DNA of 64,000 nucleotides. Source: JAIBJN01 sp963842305 (GTDB taxonomy: Bacteria; Actinomycetota; Thermoleophilia; Gaiellales; Gaiellaceae). The stretch is from contig CAWJFW010000008.1 of assembly GCA_963842305.1 (NCBI GenBank), positions 1 through 64,000 on the forward strand. The letters are read 5' to 3'. The stretch's first letter is position 1, and the number at the start of each line of letters is the position of its first letter. A model generated the notes under the pieces. That model was not told the DNA's origin and did not search any database. It saw only the letters and a program-made list of their open reading frames with translations. This document shows positions 16,133 to 24,573 of this stretch, in pieces. The position numbers were made by a program, and so were the translations under genes.

Positions 16133-16206
16133 TAGCGGCGGTAGGACTCGAACCTACGACACACGGATTATGATTCCGCTGCTCTAACCAGCTGAGCTAC
16201 GCCGCC
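16133..16206 (-). tRNA. tRNA-Met (anticodon CAT)
   Basis: The minus strand folds as a tRNA. The acceptor stem is GGCGGCG/CGCCGCT (with a G-U end pair), the D arm GCTC-GAGC, and the anticodon stem GCGGA/TCCGT encloses the loop ATCATAA (anticodon CAT). The T arm is GTAGG-TTCGAGT-CCTAC and the discriminator is A. CCA is not encoded. CAT could in principle be initiator or tRNA-Ile2; position before rpmG favours elongator Met. Confidence 0.93.
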
Positions 16207-16241
16207 CTGCGCGGCGGAGTGTAGCAAGAGACGCCCTTTCC

Positions 16242-17621
16242 TCAGTCCGCCTGCACGAGCTCGATGCCCTCGTCCGCGAGCTCGGCGACGCCGCCTTCTA
16301 CGACGTGGATGACGTCGTCGATACCGGCACGGCGCAGGAGCGAGACCGCGATCGAGCTGCGGTTGCCGACCGAGCACGCGACCGCGAGCGGCTTGCCACC
16401 GTTTCGGAGGTCGTCCGGCACTCCGTTCCTCAGGTCGTAGTAGGGGACGTGTCGCGAGCCTTCGACGTGACCCTCTTCCCACTCGTCCAGGTCGCGGACG
16501 TCGAGGAGGCGAACGTCGCCGCGGCGAAGCCTCGCCGCCAGCTCGGGGATGTCGATCGCGGCCGTTGCCTCGAGCGGGAGGCCGGCCGCCCGCCACGCCG
16601 GAATCCCGCCGGCCAAGAGGCCGGTGATCCTCCTGAAGCCGACCGCCTCGAGCAGGAGGACGAGCCTCTCGGCCTCGGCGTCCGTCTCGGCCACGACGAG
16701 GACCTCGCTCTCCGGATCGACGACCCACGCGGCCCGCGTCCCGACGGCCGCGCGAACCATGGTGACGTTGATGGAGCCTGGAACGTGCTCGCCGTCGTAC
16801 TCGAGCGTGTCGCGGCCGTCGATCATCGTGGCGCCCGCGTCGAGGCGAGCCTGCACGGCTGCGGGCAGGAGCGCGTCGACCGCCGCTGCCTCCGTGAGCA
16901 GCGGGCCCCTGTTGAGCGCGACGATCCGCTCGAAGTTCGGCGGCTGAGGCGCCAGCGTTCCCGTCAGCGAGCGCACGAACGTTTCTTCGTCCTTGCTCGC
17001 CAGCAGTCGGTTGAAGCGCCGCTCGAAGCCGATGGTCGTACCCGGCTTCTCGCTCATCCCCGCCCCGCCGCAGAGGGAGCCGCCGATGTGCCCGGGCCAG
17101 ACCTCGGCGAAGTCGCCCAGGCTCAGCAGGCGCTTCATTGACCCGTAGAGCCCACGCGCCCCCTCCTCCTTGTCGACGGCGAGGTCGGGCCTGGCGACGT
17201 CGCCGACGAACAGCGAGTCTCCGGTCACAGCGAGCCACGGCTCATGGCCCCGGCTTTCGTCGGCGATCAGATAGGCGGTGTGCTCGGGCCGGTGCCCGGG
17301 CGTCGCGAGCGCGGTGATCGAGACCTCCCCCAGGACGACGCGATCGCCATCGGCGAGCGGCTCGTGCGGGAACTCGACGTCGGCCGTGGCCGGTACGTGG
17401 ATCGTCGCGCCGGTTGCCTTTGCGAGCCTGCCCTTGCCCGAGACATGGTCGGCGTGGTTGTGCGTTTCGAGGATGTGGGTGACGGCGAGGCCGTGTTCCT
17501 CTGCAAGCCGGAGGTAGTCCTCGACGTCCCACTTCGGGTCGATCACGGCGGCCTCGCCGCCGTCGGCCACCACGTACGACGCACAGCCGAGATCTTCGTG
17601 CAGCACCTGCCGGAAGAACAT
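16242..17621 (-). CDS. Metallo-beta-lactamase fold hydrolase fused to two rhodanese domains
   Basis: 459 residues from ATG 17621 (MFFRQVLHEDLGCASYVV). The N-terminal MBL domain has THNHADHVSG, TPGHRPEHTAY, GDSLFVGDVARPDL and WPGHIGGSLCG, the pattern of persulfide dioxygenase/glyoxalase II relatives. The first rhodanese-like domain (~residues 255-345) lacks an evident active-site Cys; the second (~355-450) has the loop CSVGNRS. Such fusions act in persulfide/thiosulfate oxidation. Cytosolic, no signal peptide. It is followed by a separate membrane protease gene. Confidence 0.9.
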   Translation of the reverse strand: MFFRQVLHEDLGCASYVVADGGEAAVIDPKWDVEDYLRLAEEHGLAVTHILETHNHADHVSGKGRLAKATGATIHVPATADVEFPHEPLADGDRVVLGEVSITALATPGHRPEHTAYLIADESRGHEPWLAVTGDSLFVGDVARPDLAVDKEEGARGLYGSMKRLLSLGDFAEVWPGHIGGSLCGGAGMSEKPGTTIGFERRFNRLLASKDEETFVRSLTGTLAPQPPNFERIVALNRGPLLTEAAAVDALLPAAVQARLDAGATMIDGRDTLEYDGEHVPGSINVTMVRAAVGTRAAWVVDPESEVLVVAETDAEAERLVLLLEAVGFRRITGLLAGGIPAWRAAGLPLEATAAIDIPELAARLRRGDVRLLDVRDLDEWEEGHVEGSRHVPYYDLRNGVPDDLRNGGKPLAVACSVGNRSSIAVSLLRRAGIDDVIHVVEGGVAELADEGIELVQAD

Positions 17622-17689
17622 CGCGCAGCGATCATACGCACGCGTCTCCGGCCGGCAGCCGCCCGGGCGTTCGTCAGCCTGCCGGGCCG

Positions 17690-18376
17690 CTACTCGCGGT
17701 TGCCGAGGAAGAGCAGGACGAAGTAGAGGAGCTGTGTGAGGGCGGCCAGAGCGCCCGCGACATAGGTGAGCGCGGCGGCCGTCAGGACCTTCTTGACCCC
17801 GCCGGTCTCCTGGGTGGTCGTCAGACCGGTGTTCTGGAGCTGCACGGCTGCCCGCCGGGATGCGTCGAACTCGACCGGCAAGGTCACGAGCTGGAAGACG
17901 ACGGCGAAGGCGTAGAGCAAGATGGCCAGAGCAAAGAGGCCTGCGATGTTGAGCAGCAAGCCTCCCAGCAGGAGCCACATCCAGATGCTCGACGAGAACG
18001 CAACGACCGGGAACAGCGCCGAACGGAAGCGGAAAAACGAGTACGCCTCCTTGTGCTGGATCGCATGCCCGACCTCATGGGCCGCGACCGCCGTCGCGCT
18101 GATCGAGACCTCGCCGTAGACCGGCTGGGACAGGTGTACCGCGCGCTTGCGCGGGTCGTAGTGATCCGAGAGCGGGCCGCCGGGCGAGACATGGACCGGC
18201 ACCTCGTGGAGCGCGTTGGCATCGAGGATCGCGCGCGCGACCTGGGCTCCGTTCATGCCGTGCGAGACGCTGACCCGAGCCTGTTCGGCGAACGTTTTCT
18301 TCAGCCACCACTGCACCGCAAGACCGATGAGCAGAGGCGGAATGAGGAAAGCGAAATAGAGACCCCAACCGCTCAC
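17690..18376 (-). CDS. Membrane zinc metallopeptidase, YugP family
   Basis: 228 residues. An N-terminal membrane helix (residues 5-25) is followed by the zinc motif HEVGHAIQH (~residue 103) and three hydrophobic segments (~120-165 and ~195-225). VEFDASRRA and the LTYVAGALAAL segment are typical of the family. The active site is expected at the membrane; substrates are unknown. Start ATG at 18376, divergent from the MOSC gene. Confidence 0.88.
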   Translation of the reverse strand: MSGWGLYFAFLIPPLLIGLAVQWWLKKTFAEQARVSVSHGMNGAQVARAILDANALHEVPVHVSPGGPLSDHYDPRKRAVHLSQPVYGEVSISATAVAAHEVGHAIQHKEAYSFFRFRSALFPVVAFSSSIWMWLLLGGLLLNIAGLFALAILLYAFAVVFQLVTLPVEFDASRRAAVQLQNTGLTTTQETGGVKKVLTAAALTYVAGALAALTQLLYFVLLFLGNRE

Positions 18377-18434
18377 GTGGTCGGATCGTAGCGTCAGACT
18401 GCGACAACAGCGCAGGAGCTCTCGTTACGGTTGG

Positions 18435-19090
18435 ATGATGCCCGGCTCCGTCGTCTCGGTGAACGTCGCCCGGCCACGCGAGATCGAGTGGCTGGGCCGC
18501 CGTGCGACGACGTCCATCTGGAAGGAGCCCGTTGCGGGTGAGGTGCACGTCGCACAACACAACCTCGCAGGCGACAAGCAGGCCGACCTCAGGTTCCACG
18601 GCGGTGCCGACAAGGCCGTCTACACGTACGCGCGCGAGGACTACGACTGGTGGGGCGAGGAGCTCGGCGGCCCGCTGGCCGACGGGACCTCGGCGAGAAC
18701 CTCACGCTCGCCGGCGTCCGCGTGACCAGCGCGGTCGTCGGCGAGCGCTGGGAAGTTGGCTCGGCGCTCCTCCAGGTCACGGGGCCGAGGACGCCCTGCT
18801 GGAAGCTCGGCGCGCGAATGGAGGACGTCGAGTTCCCCGTGTACTTCGCCGCAGCGGGTCGCCCGGGCGCCTACCTGCGCGTCCTCGCCGAAGGCGACCT
18901 CGAGGCCGGATGCGAGATCGACGTCGTCCAGAAGCCCGCACACGGCTTGACTGTCGGCGAGGTCGCCCGCATCTACCACGGCGACCGCGCCAGGTGCGAA
19001 GACCTTCTGCGCGCGCCGGAGCTCGGGCGGGAATGGCGGGCCTGGGTGCAGGAGCGTCTCGCCGGGACGCGCGCGGTCCTGCCGGGCTAG
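18435..19090 (+). CDS. MOSC domain protein (frameshifted), YiiM-like
   Basis: Molybdenum-cofactor-sulfurase C-terminal (MOSC) domain family, involved in Moco or iron-sulfur sulfur transfer or detoxifying reduction. Frame 1 gives RFHGGADKAVYTYAREDYDWW, typical of the family, and stops making sense after LADGT. The -1 frame resumes as GENLTLAGV...VTGPRTPCWKL, with the conserved Cys. Restoring one base after ACC at 18689 gives GTFGENLT, the usual family motif, so a one-base deletion at about 18689-18691 is nearly certain. Restored length is about 218 residues. Confidence 0.87.
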
Positions 19091-19256
19091 CGGGAGGGTT
19101 TGGCGGAATGTGGCTCGTCGCCGGGGTGCGATGGTCGTTCCGAGGCAAGGACGCAGGGAGCGCTCGTAGCAGAAGCTACGGGCGCGACTGAGGACGCAGC
19201 CCTCGGGGCGAGCAGTGCACCCCGGTGGCACAGCCGTCCATTCCGCCAAACCCTCC
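19091..19256. repeat. ~165-bp imperfect palindrome filling a convergent intergenic region
   Basis: Outer arms GGAGGGTTTGGCGGAATG (19093-19110) and its exact complement (19239-19256) flank further imperfectly paired sequence and a central CGTAGC-AGAA-GCTACG hairpin (19165-19180). It spans precisely from the MOSC stop to the glycosyltransferase stop. The right half resembles 47968-48050, between two other convergent genes (shared GAGGACGCAG, CTTCGGG/CCTCGGGG, CGGYGGCACAG). It looks like a repeated extragenic palindrome that may also terminate transcription in both directions. Confidence 0.8.
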
Positions 19257-19978
19257 TAGCGGCCGCGGACGCGCCGGTAGGCGAAGAGCGTCCCGATGAC
19301 GGTCAGGACGAGGAGCAGCGCCTTCTTGCCCACAAGCTTGGACTCCCCGCTCGCACGCTCGCGCATGTTCACGGGGATTTCCTCGACGACGAGGCCGGCG
19401 TCGCGGAGGCGCAGGAGCCCCTCGACCTCGGGCGCGCCGGTCGTGTAAGGCTCCGCGAGAACGGCCATCGCCTGAGCGTTGACGGCGTACATGCCGCTGG
19501 TCGCGTCCGCGAACGGCCGGCCGAGGGCATGCCCCATGCCACGGCGCAGGAGCGAGGTCCCGACGACGCGGGCCGGGCTCGGCTGGTAGCGGCCCGACTC
19601 GTAGCCGTTGCCGGACACGAAGCGCGAGCCGACGGCGACGTCGCAGTCGCCCGAGCGGACACGGTCGAGCAACCTGCGCAGTTCGACCGCTGGGTGCTGT
19701 CCGTCGGCGTCCACGCGACCGCAGTACGCGTAGCCCTGCTCGGCCGCGTAGGCGTATCCCGCCGCGACGCCGTAGGGGAGGCCCCGGTTCTCGCCGAGGC
19801 TCAGTACCTCGGCTCCGTTCTCCCGCGCGACGCGCACCGTCCCGTCGGTGGAGCCGTCGTCGACGACCAGGAGGTCGACGTCCGGAAGATTCTGGGAGAC
19901 CTCGTCCAGAACAGCCGGCAGATTCAGCTCCTCGTTCCAGGCCGGGATGAAGACGAGGGTGTTCGACCCTTCAGGCAC
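19256..19978 (-). CDS. Family 2 glycosyltransferase (polyprenyl-phosphate sugar synthase-like)
   Basis: 240 residues, GT-A fold. N-terminal VFIPAWNEELNLPAVL, LLVVDDGSTDGTV and the DxD motif VDADGQHP are visible, with GSRFVSGNGY and SGMYAVNAQ in the acceptor half. Family members transfer mannose or glucose from a nucleotide sugar to polyprenyl phosphate. The C-terminus (MRERASGESKL...LLVLTVIGTLFAY) has one hydrophobic stretch, fitting peripheral membrane attachment. It stands alone, convergent with the MOSC gene. Confidence 0.9.
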   Translation of the reverse strand: MPEGSNTLVFIPAWNEELNLPAVLDEVSQNLPDVDLLVVDDGSTDGTVRVARENGAEVLSLGENRGLPYGVAAGYAYAAEQGYAYCGRVDADGQHPAVELRRLLDRVRSGDCDVAVGSRFVSGNGYESGRYQPSPARVVGTSLLRRGMGHALGRPFADATSGMYAVNAQAMAVLAEPYTTGAPEVEGLLRLRDAGLVVEEIPVNMRERASGESKLVGKKALLLVLTVIGTLFAYRRVRGR

Positions 19979-20052
19979 GGGCTGAGCCTAGCCGCCCGTC
20001 CGCCCGAATCGCCACAATGACGCCGGGTTTACGACACCGAAAGGAGTCAGCC

Positions 20053-20487
20053 GTGACCGATCCAAGAACACAGGCGACGCGCACGCAGATGGACACTGGA
20101 GGGATCGGCAGGACCGGCGGGACCGGTTGGGCGTTCTTCGCCGGGATCATGCTCTTCATCGTCGGCGTCTTCAACATCATCTGGGGCCTGACAGCACTCT
20201 TCAACGACGAGGCCCTGACGGTCGGCGAGAAGGGGCTGATCGTCTGGGACTTCACGACCTGGGGCTGGATCCACCTGATCCTCGGGATCGTGCTGATCCT
20301 GACCGGCCTCGGCCTCTTCGCCGCGCGAGGATGGGCGCGCTGGCTCGCGATCTTCTTCGTGATGGTGAACGCGTTCGGACAGATCGCCTGGATGAGCACC
20401 TACCCACTCTGGTCGATCCTCATCATCACGCTCGACATCATCATCATCTACCAGCTCACCGTTCGCTGGGAGACGTCCGAATGGTGA
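20053..20487 (+). CDS. DUF7144-type small membrane protein
   Basis: About 144 residues with four hydrophobic helices (starting at WAFFAGIMLFIVGVFNIIW, then IHLILGIVLILTGLGLF, WLAIFFVMVNAFGQIAW and SILIITLDIIIIYQL). The pattern is that of the actinobacterial DUF7144 family, whose function is unknown. GTG at 20053 is preferred because AAAGGAG lies 7 nt upstream; an in-frame upstream start at 20017 has none. It overlaps no neighbour and is convergent with the next gene. Confidence 0.82.
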   Translation: MTDPRTQATRTQMDTGGIGRTGGTGWAFFAGIMLFIVGVFNIIWGLTALFNDEALTVGEKGLIVWDFTTWGWIHLILGIVLILTGLGLFAARGWARWLAIFFVMVNAFGQIAWMSTYPLWSILIITLDIIIIYQLTVRWETSEW

Positions 20488-20499
20488 GCGCCTAAGGGG

Positions 20500-21219
20500 T
20501 CAGGTCAGCTCGAGCGTCTCGCCGTCCTCGGGAACGAGGGCGTCCGGCGCGACGGCGCGCACTTCGGCACGTGTCTCGAGGCAATGGTTGATCGCCTCGA
20601 GGTGGACGACGACGACCGTGGGCACGCGCTCGACCACCTCGCCCACTTGCTCGGCGGTCATGACGAGCGGCCCTCCCGTGAGGAAGCAGGCACCGCCTGC
20701 GTTGACCACCGCGACGCGCGGCCGGTGCCGCTCGAGCGCCTCCTCCACCTCCGGGCACCAGACCGTGTCGCCTGCGATGTAGAGGTCGTTGAGAACGAAC
20801 CCGCTGACCGGGGCGAGCGCCTCGACCGTGGCCTCGTCGGAGCCGTGCCGCCCGCCGGTCCGCGCGATGCGAAGCCCCTCCCACTCGAGCCCTTCGATCA
20901 CCGGCCGCGTGTCGAGGCCGGCGGCGCGGAGCGTCTCCTCGTCCTCGGGCTGGCAGAACGTCGGGACGTCCCGAGGCGTGAGCCTCGCGCCCGTCTCGTC
21001 GAAGTGGTCTTCGTCGAGATGGGTGACGACGACCGCGTCCAGCCCGGCGACGACTTCCTCCGCCGGTACCGGCAGGGGTACGAGGGGATTCGGGCGGGGA
21101 TTCGGCGTGTCCTCGACCGCCGGCCGGGCCCCGGGCGGATCGAGCATGGGCTCGACCAGGATGCGGTGACCGCCGATCTCGACGATCAGCGTTGCGTGTC
21201 GAACAAGCGTCAGGCGCAC
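20500..21219 (-). CDS. MBL-fold metallo-hydrolase, UlaG-like
   Basis: 239 residues. It starts VRLTLVRHATLIVEIGGHRILVEPML, typical of the UlaG-like (Lactamase_B_2) subfamily. The metal motif is THLDEDHFD; further motifs are IAGDTVW and HLEAINHC. Small cytosolic hydrolases of this type often cleave lactones or phosphodiesters; the substrate here cannot be told. The GTG start has no obvious ribosome-binding site. A strong hairpin lies 15 nt upstream. Confidence 0.85.
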   Translation of the reverse strand: MRLTLVRHATLIVEIGGHRILVEPMLDPPGARPAVEDTPNPRPNPLVPLPVPAEEVVAGLDAVVVTHLDEDHFDETGARLTPRDVPTFCQPEDEETLRAAGLDTRPVIEGLEWEGLRIARTGGRHGSDEATVEALAPVSGFVLNDLYIAGDTVWCPEVEEALERHRPRVAVVNAGGACFLTGGPLVMTAEQVGEVVERVPTVVVVHLEAINHCLETRAEVRAVAPDALVPEDGETLELT

Positions 21220-21233
21220 GCGGGCAAGTTAGA

Positions 21234-21263
21234 GGAAAGGCCCGCCTGACGACGGGCCTTTCC
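21234..21263. terminator. Strong hairpin in a divergent intergenic region
   Basis: Perfect 11-bp inverted repeat (GGAAAGGCCCG / CGGGCCTTTCC, 8-nt spacer). It resembles an intrinsic terminator, yet it lies between the starts of two divergent genes rather than after a gene. It could be an attenuator for the MBL-fold gene, or a remnant terminator. Confidence 0.5.
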
Positions 21264-21426
21264 AGCGGAGGGAGGTGGACCGCCGGCTACCGGCGGCCCG
21301 CGGGTCGGATGGAAATCACTCTCCCAGGGCGCCGCGGGCTGCGAAATCCGGCTAGCTGGCTTCTCGCCGTGGGGTCAACCCGAGCGTCCGTTGGCGCCGC
21401 ATCCAGCCGCGGGATATCGTCCGGCC

Positions 21427-21903
21427 GTGGCCGCCGCTACCGAGGAAGAACACGTCGTCTGGTCGGGCCGCCCGTCGTGGCGCGGACGGATGGCGATCCT
21501 CATTCCCGGCGCCCTGCTCGCGGTGATCGTGCTCGTCGTCGGGCTCTGGGCGGGCCTCTCGGCCGGCATTGCGCTGATCGTCTTCGCCGTCATCGCGGTC
21601 GTCGTCCTCGTCTGGACGATCTTGGAGACGATCCGCTGGAAGTACACGATCACGAACCGGCGGGTGTTCGTTCGCCACGGGCTCGTCTCCGTCCACGAGC
21701 AGACGGCCCGCCTCGAGCGCGTCCAGGACATCACGCTGCACCAGACGCTCTTCGACCGCATCTTCGGCGTCGGAAAGCTGCTGATCGACACGGCAGGGTC
21801 TACCGGAGGGCCGCTCCAGTTCAGGGCCCTGCTCGCGCCGACGGAGGTACGCGAGGTGCTGGAATCGGCGGTCCGCGCCGAGCAGCATGAGCAGCCCGTC
21901 TGA
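21427..21903 (+). CDS. Membrane protein with bacterial PH (bPH2/YdbT-like) domain
   Basis: About 158 residues. HVVWSGRPSWRGRM at the N-terminus is followed by two membrane helices (residues ~24-70) and a bacterial PH domain (WKYTITNRRVFVRHGLVSVHEQTARLERVQDITLHQTLFDRIFGVGKL). Related proteins are small membrane proteins of uncertain function. GTG 21427 is favoured, although TTG 21391 is in frame. The distance to the next gene (38 bp) would allow co-transcription. Confidence 0.82.
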   Translation: MAAATEEEHVVWSGRPSWRGRMAILIPGALLAVIVLVVGLWAGLSAGIALIVFAVIAVVVLVWTILETIRWKYTITNRRVFVRHGLVSVHEQTARLERVQDITLHQTLFDRIFGVGKLLIDTAGSTGGPLQFRALLAPTEVREVLESAVRAEQHEQPV

Positions 21904-21941
21904 CCGGATCGCCGTTCCACTAGGGTGTCGCGGGGAGGCAC

Positions 21942-22253
21942 ATGGCTCGCGGGATCGCTGAGAGGAGTGCCGGCCGCAAGGGGATGATGTTCGTCCCGGG
22001 CGGCACCTTCGCGTTGGGGTCGGAGCGCCACTATCCGGAGGAGGCGCCAGTTCGCGAGGAGACGGTGGAGCCGTTCTGGATCGACGAGCATCCGGTTACG
22101 AACCTCGAGTTCCTGCGGTTCGTGAAGGCAACCGGTCACGTCACCTGGGCGGAGCGCGTAACCCTCGTACTCGCACCCAGCTCGTACACGAGCCGAGCCT
22201 TGCCCCGCCCGGAAATCGCAGCCTCGATCGCCGGCATCAGCACGTTTTCGTAG
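21942..22253 (+). pseudogene. 5' fragment of a formylglycine-generating-enzyme/SUMF1-type gene
   Basis: The first ~65 residues are clearly family-like: MMFVPGGTFALGSERHYPEEAPV, FWIDEHPVTNLEFLRFVKATGHVT. Family proteins normally continue for more than 200 residues with the catalytic core. Here homology ends near 22150, and the remaining frame is the antisense of the neighbouring minus-strand gene. The start is intact (GGGGAGG before ATG). I infer a truncation at a deletion or assembly junction; the fragment cannot form the active enzyme. Confidence 0.75.
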
Positions 22254-22327
22254 TCGGCCGCCTCGACCTTCCCGACCGCCCTGAAGGCGAGGACACCCGC
22301 CGGTGCGCCGTCGATTTGCTCGATCAC
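22136..22327 (-). pseudogene. 5' fragment of a SpoIIAA-like (STAS-related) gene
   Basis: MIEQIDGAPAGVLAFRAVGKVEAADYENVL...RGKARLVYELG matches the start of the SpoIIAA-like/DUF3478 family, which is normally ~115-125 residues. After residue ~51 the sequence loses resemblance and reads antisense into the truncated formylglycine-enzyme gene. Both genes point at the same junction (about 22145-22177) and both lose their 3' parts, as expected if one deletion removed everything between them. Confidence 0.7.
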
Positions 22328-22397
22328 CGCATCCCCCTTTCGCCGCTCCGCCCACGGCTGTGCGCGAACCCTATCCGGGCGTTATCGTGCGTGAGCC

Positions 22398-23252
22398 GTG
22401 CCGGATGATCGATCCGTGACCGGAAGCGTCGAGACGGGGCAGGACGCGCTTCGCGAGGAGATCGACAACCCGATCGAGCGCCTGAAGCTGCTTTCCGGCG
22501 ACGATGAGGAGATCGCGAAGTACCTCGATGCGATCGAGGTGACGAGCCCGCGCGAGCGCGAGATGCTCCAGGAGATCTCGCGGACGCGGCCGCTCGCCCG
22601 CGCGGGCCTGTTTCCCCAGGCGCATCGAAACGTGGTCGAGGCGCTCGAGTCGTTGGCGCGGCACGGGTACAAGGGAACGCATGCCGGTTCGAGCACGGGC
22701 CCGCTTCGGGTGGCGGTCAGATGGTTCGTCCAGCTCGTCGCCCGCTACCTGGTCGTCTCGCACATCCGGAATGTCGCCACCCAGATGAGAAACCTCTACA
22801 CACTGCGAGAGATCCAGGCGGTTCCAGGGACCGAGGAGCGCTACCTCCTTCGCCGTGCCCGCATGGACGCCGAGCGGGGGGTCGACGCGCTCCAGGCGAG
22901 AGAGCTGGCGGTGCCGGCGTTCCTTCTGGGCGGCGCCGCCCTTCCGCTCATCGCCGCGTTCGGACGCGTCACGGGCTTGCTCGAGAGCCCCGTTTGGGCA
23001 ACAGTCCTCGGCGTTTGTGGCTTGCTGGTCTCTCTCGGTGCCTCATGGGTGATCCTTCGCGGCGCGGCTCTCGCGTCGCGCCGGATCCGGCTCGCCACGA
23101 GTGCACCGATGCAAACCCTCTGGTCGACGATCGGCTGGTGCGGCAAGCCGCCGAAGGACTCGACGCGAACGTTCGTGTTCGTCTCGATCGGCCTGACCGT
23201 CGGCGCCTGGATCATCGTGCCGATCCTGGTCGCGATCGCGCTCGCGACCTGA
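22398..23252 (+). CDS. Hypothetical multi-pass membrane protein
   Basis: 284 residues from GTG 22398. A charged N-terminal half (residues 1-150, ending in RRARMDAERGVDALQ) is followed by hydrophobic helices at about 170-187, 197-217 and 257-282. I do not recognise the family. There is no signal peptide, catalytic motif or repeat. It is followed after 39 bp by the ClC channel gene on the same strand, so the two may be co-transcribed. Confidence 0.75.
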   Translation: MPDDRSVTGSVETGQDALREEIDNPIERLKLLSGDDEEIAKYLDAIEVTSPREREMLQEISRTRPLARAGLFPQAHRNVVEALESLARHGYKGTHAGSSTGPLRVAVRWFVQLVARYLVVSHIRNVATQMRNLYTLREIQAVPGTEERYLLRRARMDAERGVDALQARELAVPAFLLGGAALPLIAAFGRVTGLLESPVWATVLGVCGLLVSLGASWVILRGAALASRRIRLATSAPMQTLWSTIGWCGKPPKDSTRTFVFVSIGLTVGAWIIVPILVAIALAT

Positions 23253-23291
23253 GCGTCGAGGCCCAGCCGAGGCCGGCGTTACCGTCCCGCC

Positions 23292-24570
23292 GTGACCGCG
23301 TCTCCGGAGGCGCCGCCTCTTCCGCGCGCCGAGTACCTGCGCTTGGTCGCGCTGGGCGCGGTGATCGGCCTCCCGGCGGCGCTGGTGGCCGCGGGGTTCC
23401 TCGCGGTCGTGCACACGTCCGAGGATTGGCTCTGGCACGACCTGCCCGACGCGCTCGGCTACTCCTCGCCGCCCTGGTACATGGTCTTGGGCCTGCCCGT
23501 CGTGGGTGCCGCTGTCGTTCTGGCCGCGCGCAGGCTTCTGCCCGGCGATGGAGGCCATCTGCCGCTAGACGGCATCGGCGCCAAGCCGACGCCGGTCTCC
23601 TACGCGCCGGGCGTCGCGCTGGCTGCTCTCGGGACACTGGCCTTCGGTGCCGTCCTCGGCCCGGAGGCGCCCCTGATCGCGCTCGGCTCGGCCGTCGGCC
23701 TCGCCGTGACGCACATCGTGGCCGTCGACCGGAAACAGCACGGCGTGCTCTCCATGGCGGGCTCCTTCTCGGCCATCTCGGCCCTTTTCGGCGGGCCGCT
23801 CGTGGCAGGCTTGCTCCTCGTCGAGGCGGGCGTCGGCATGGGCGCGTTGCTGATCCCGGTTCTCCTCCCCGGCCTGGTCGCGGCGGCAGTCGGCTACCTG
23901 CTCTTCATCGGGCTGGGCAGCTGGGGCGGCCTGGAGGAGGCAACCCTCACCGTGCCCGGGTTGCCGGTCTACGACTCCACCAGCGTCCGCGACCTGCTGC
24001 TCGCCGTCGGCCTCGGGATCGGGATCGCGATCCTGTGCGAGGCCGTGCGCCTATTCGCACGGCGCACGGCCGGAAGCGAGCAGCGGTTCGGAATGACGCC
24101 GCTCCTGCTCGGCGGCGGACTCGCGGTCGGCCTGCTGGCTGTGCTGGCGGACGCACTCGGCGCGAACTCGCAGGACGTCCTTTTCTCCGGCCAGGACTCG
24201 ATCAACGCCGTGGTCTCCGAGGACTCGGCGAGCATCCTCGTCGTCCTGGTCGCGGCCAAGGCGCTGGGCTATCGCGATCTGCCTCGGCTGCGGATATCGC
24301 GGGGGCCCCGTCTTCCCGGCGGTCTTCCTCGGAGTCGGACTGGCGACGTTCACGGTGATCGCCTTCGACGTCTCGCCGACGTTCGCGGTCGCAGTCGGCA
24401 CGGCCGCGGGGATGGCGGCCATGACCAAGCTGCTGTTCGCCCCGCTCCTTTTCTCGGCGCTGCTCGTCGGCTCGGGAAGTGTGGACGCCGTTCCGGCCGC
24501 AGTGTTCGCGGCCTCTGCCGCATGGGTTGTGACGCACGGACTGGAGCGGCGCACCGCCCAGGACGCCTAG
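23292..24570 (+). CDS. ClC-family chloride channel/transporter (frameshifted)
   Basis: Integral membrane protein with many hydrophobic segments. The ClC region GAVLGPEAPLIALGSAVGLAVTH corresponds to the GxEGP selectivity motif. From 24268 the +1 frame gives GCGYRGGPVFPAVFLGVGLA, the second conserved GxFxP region, and ends ...LERRTAQDA. The break lies in GGG at 24266-24268; removing one G restores ~425 residues. The Glu of GPEAP is at the usual gating position. No CBS domains follow. Direction of chloride or proton coupling cannot be told. Confidence 0.85.
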
Positions 24571-24573
24571 CGA

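Noticed and set aside
16133..16206. tRNA with CAT anticodon as initiator or tRNA-Ile2
   Set aside because: G1 forms a G-U pair at the acceptor end instead of the unpaired initiator end, and location before rpmG is usual for elongator Met; not fully excluded without a profile search.
22721..24358. 545-codon plus-strand frame over the hypothetical membrane protein and ClC genes
   Set aside because: Arg/Pro/Gly-rich out-of-frame reading; real membrane proteins are in the other frame.
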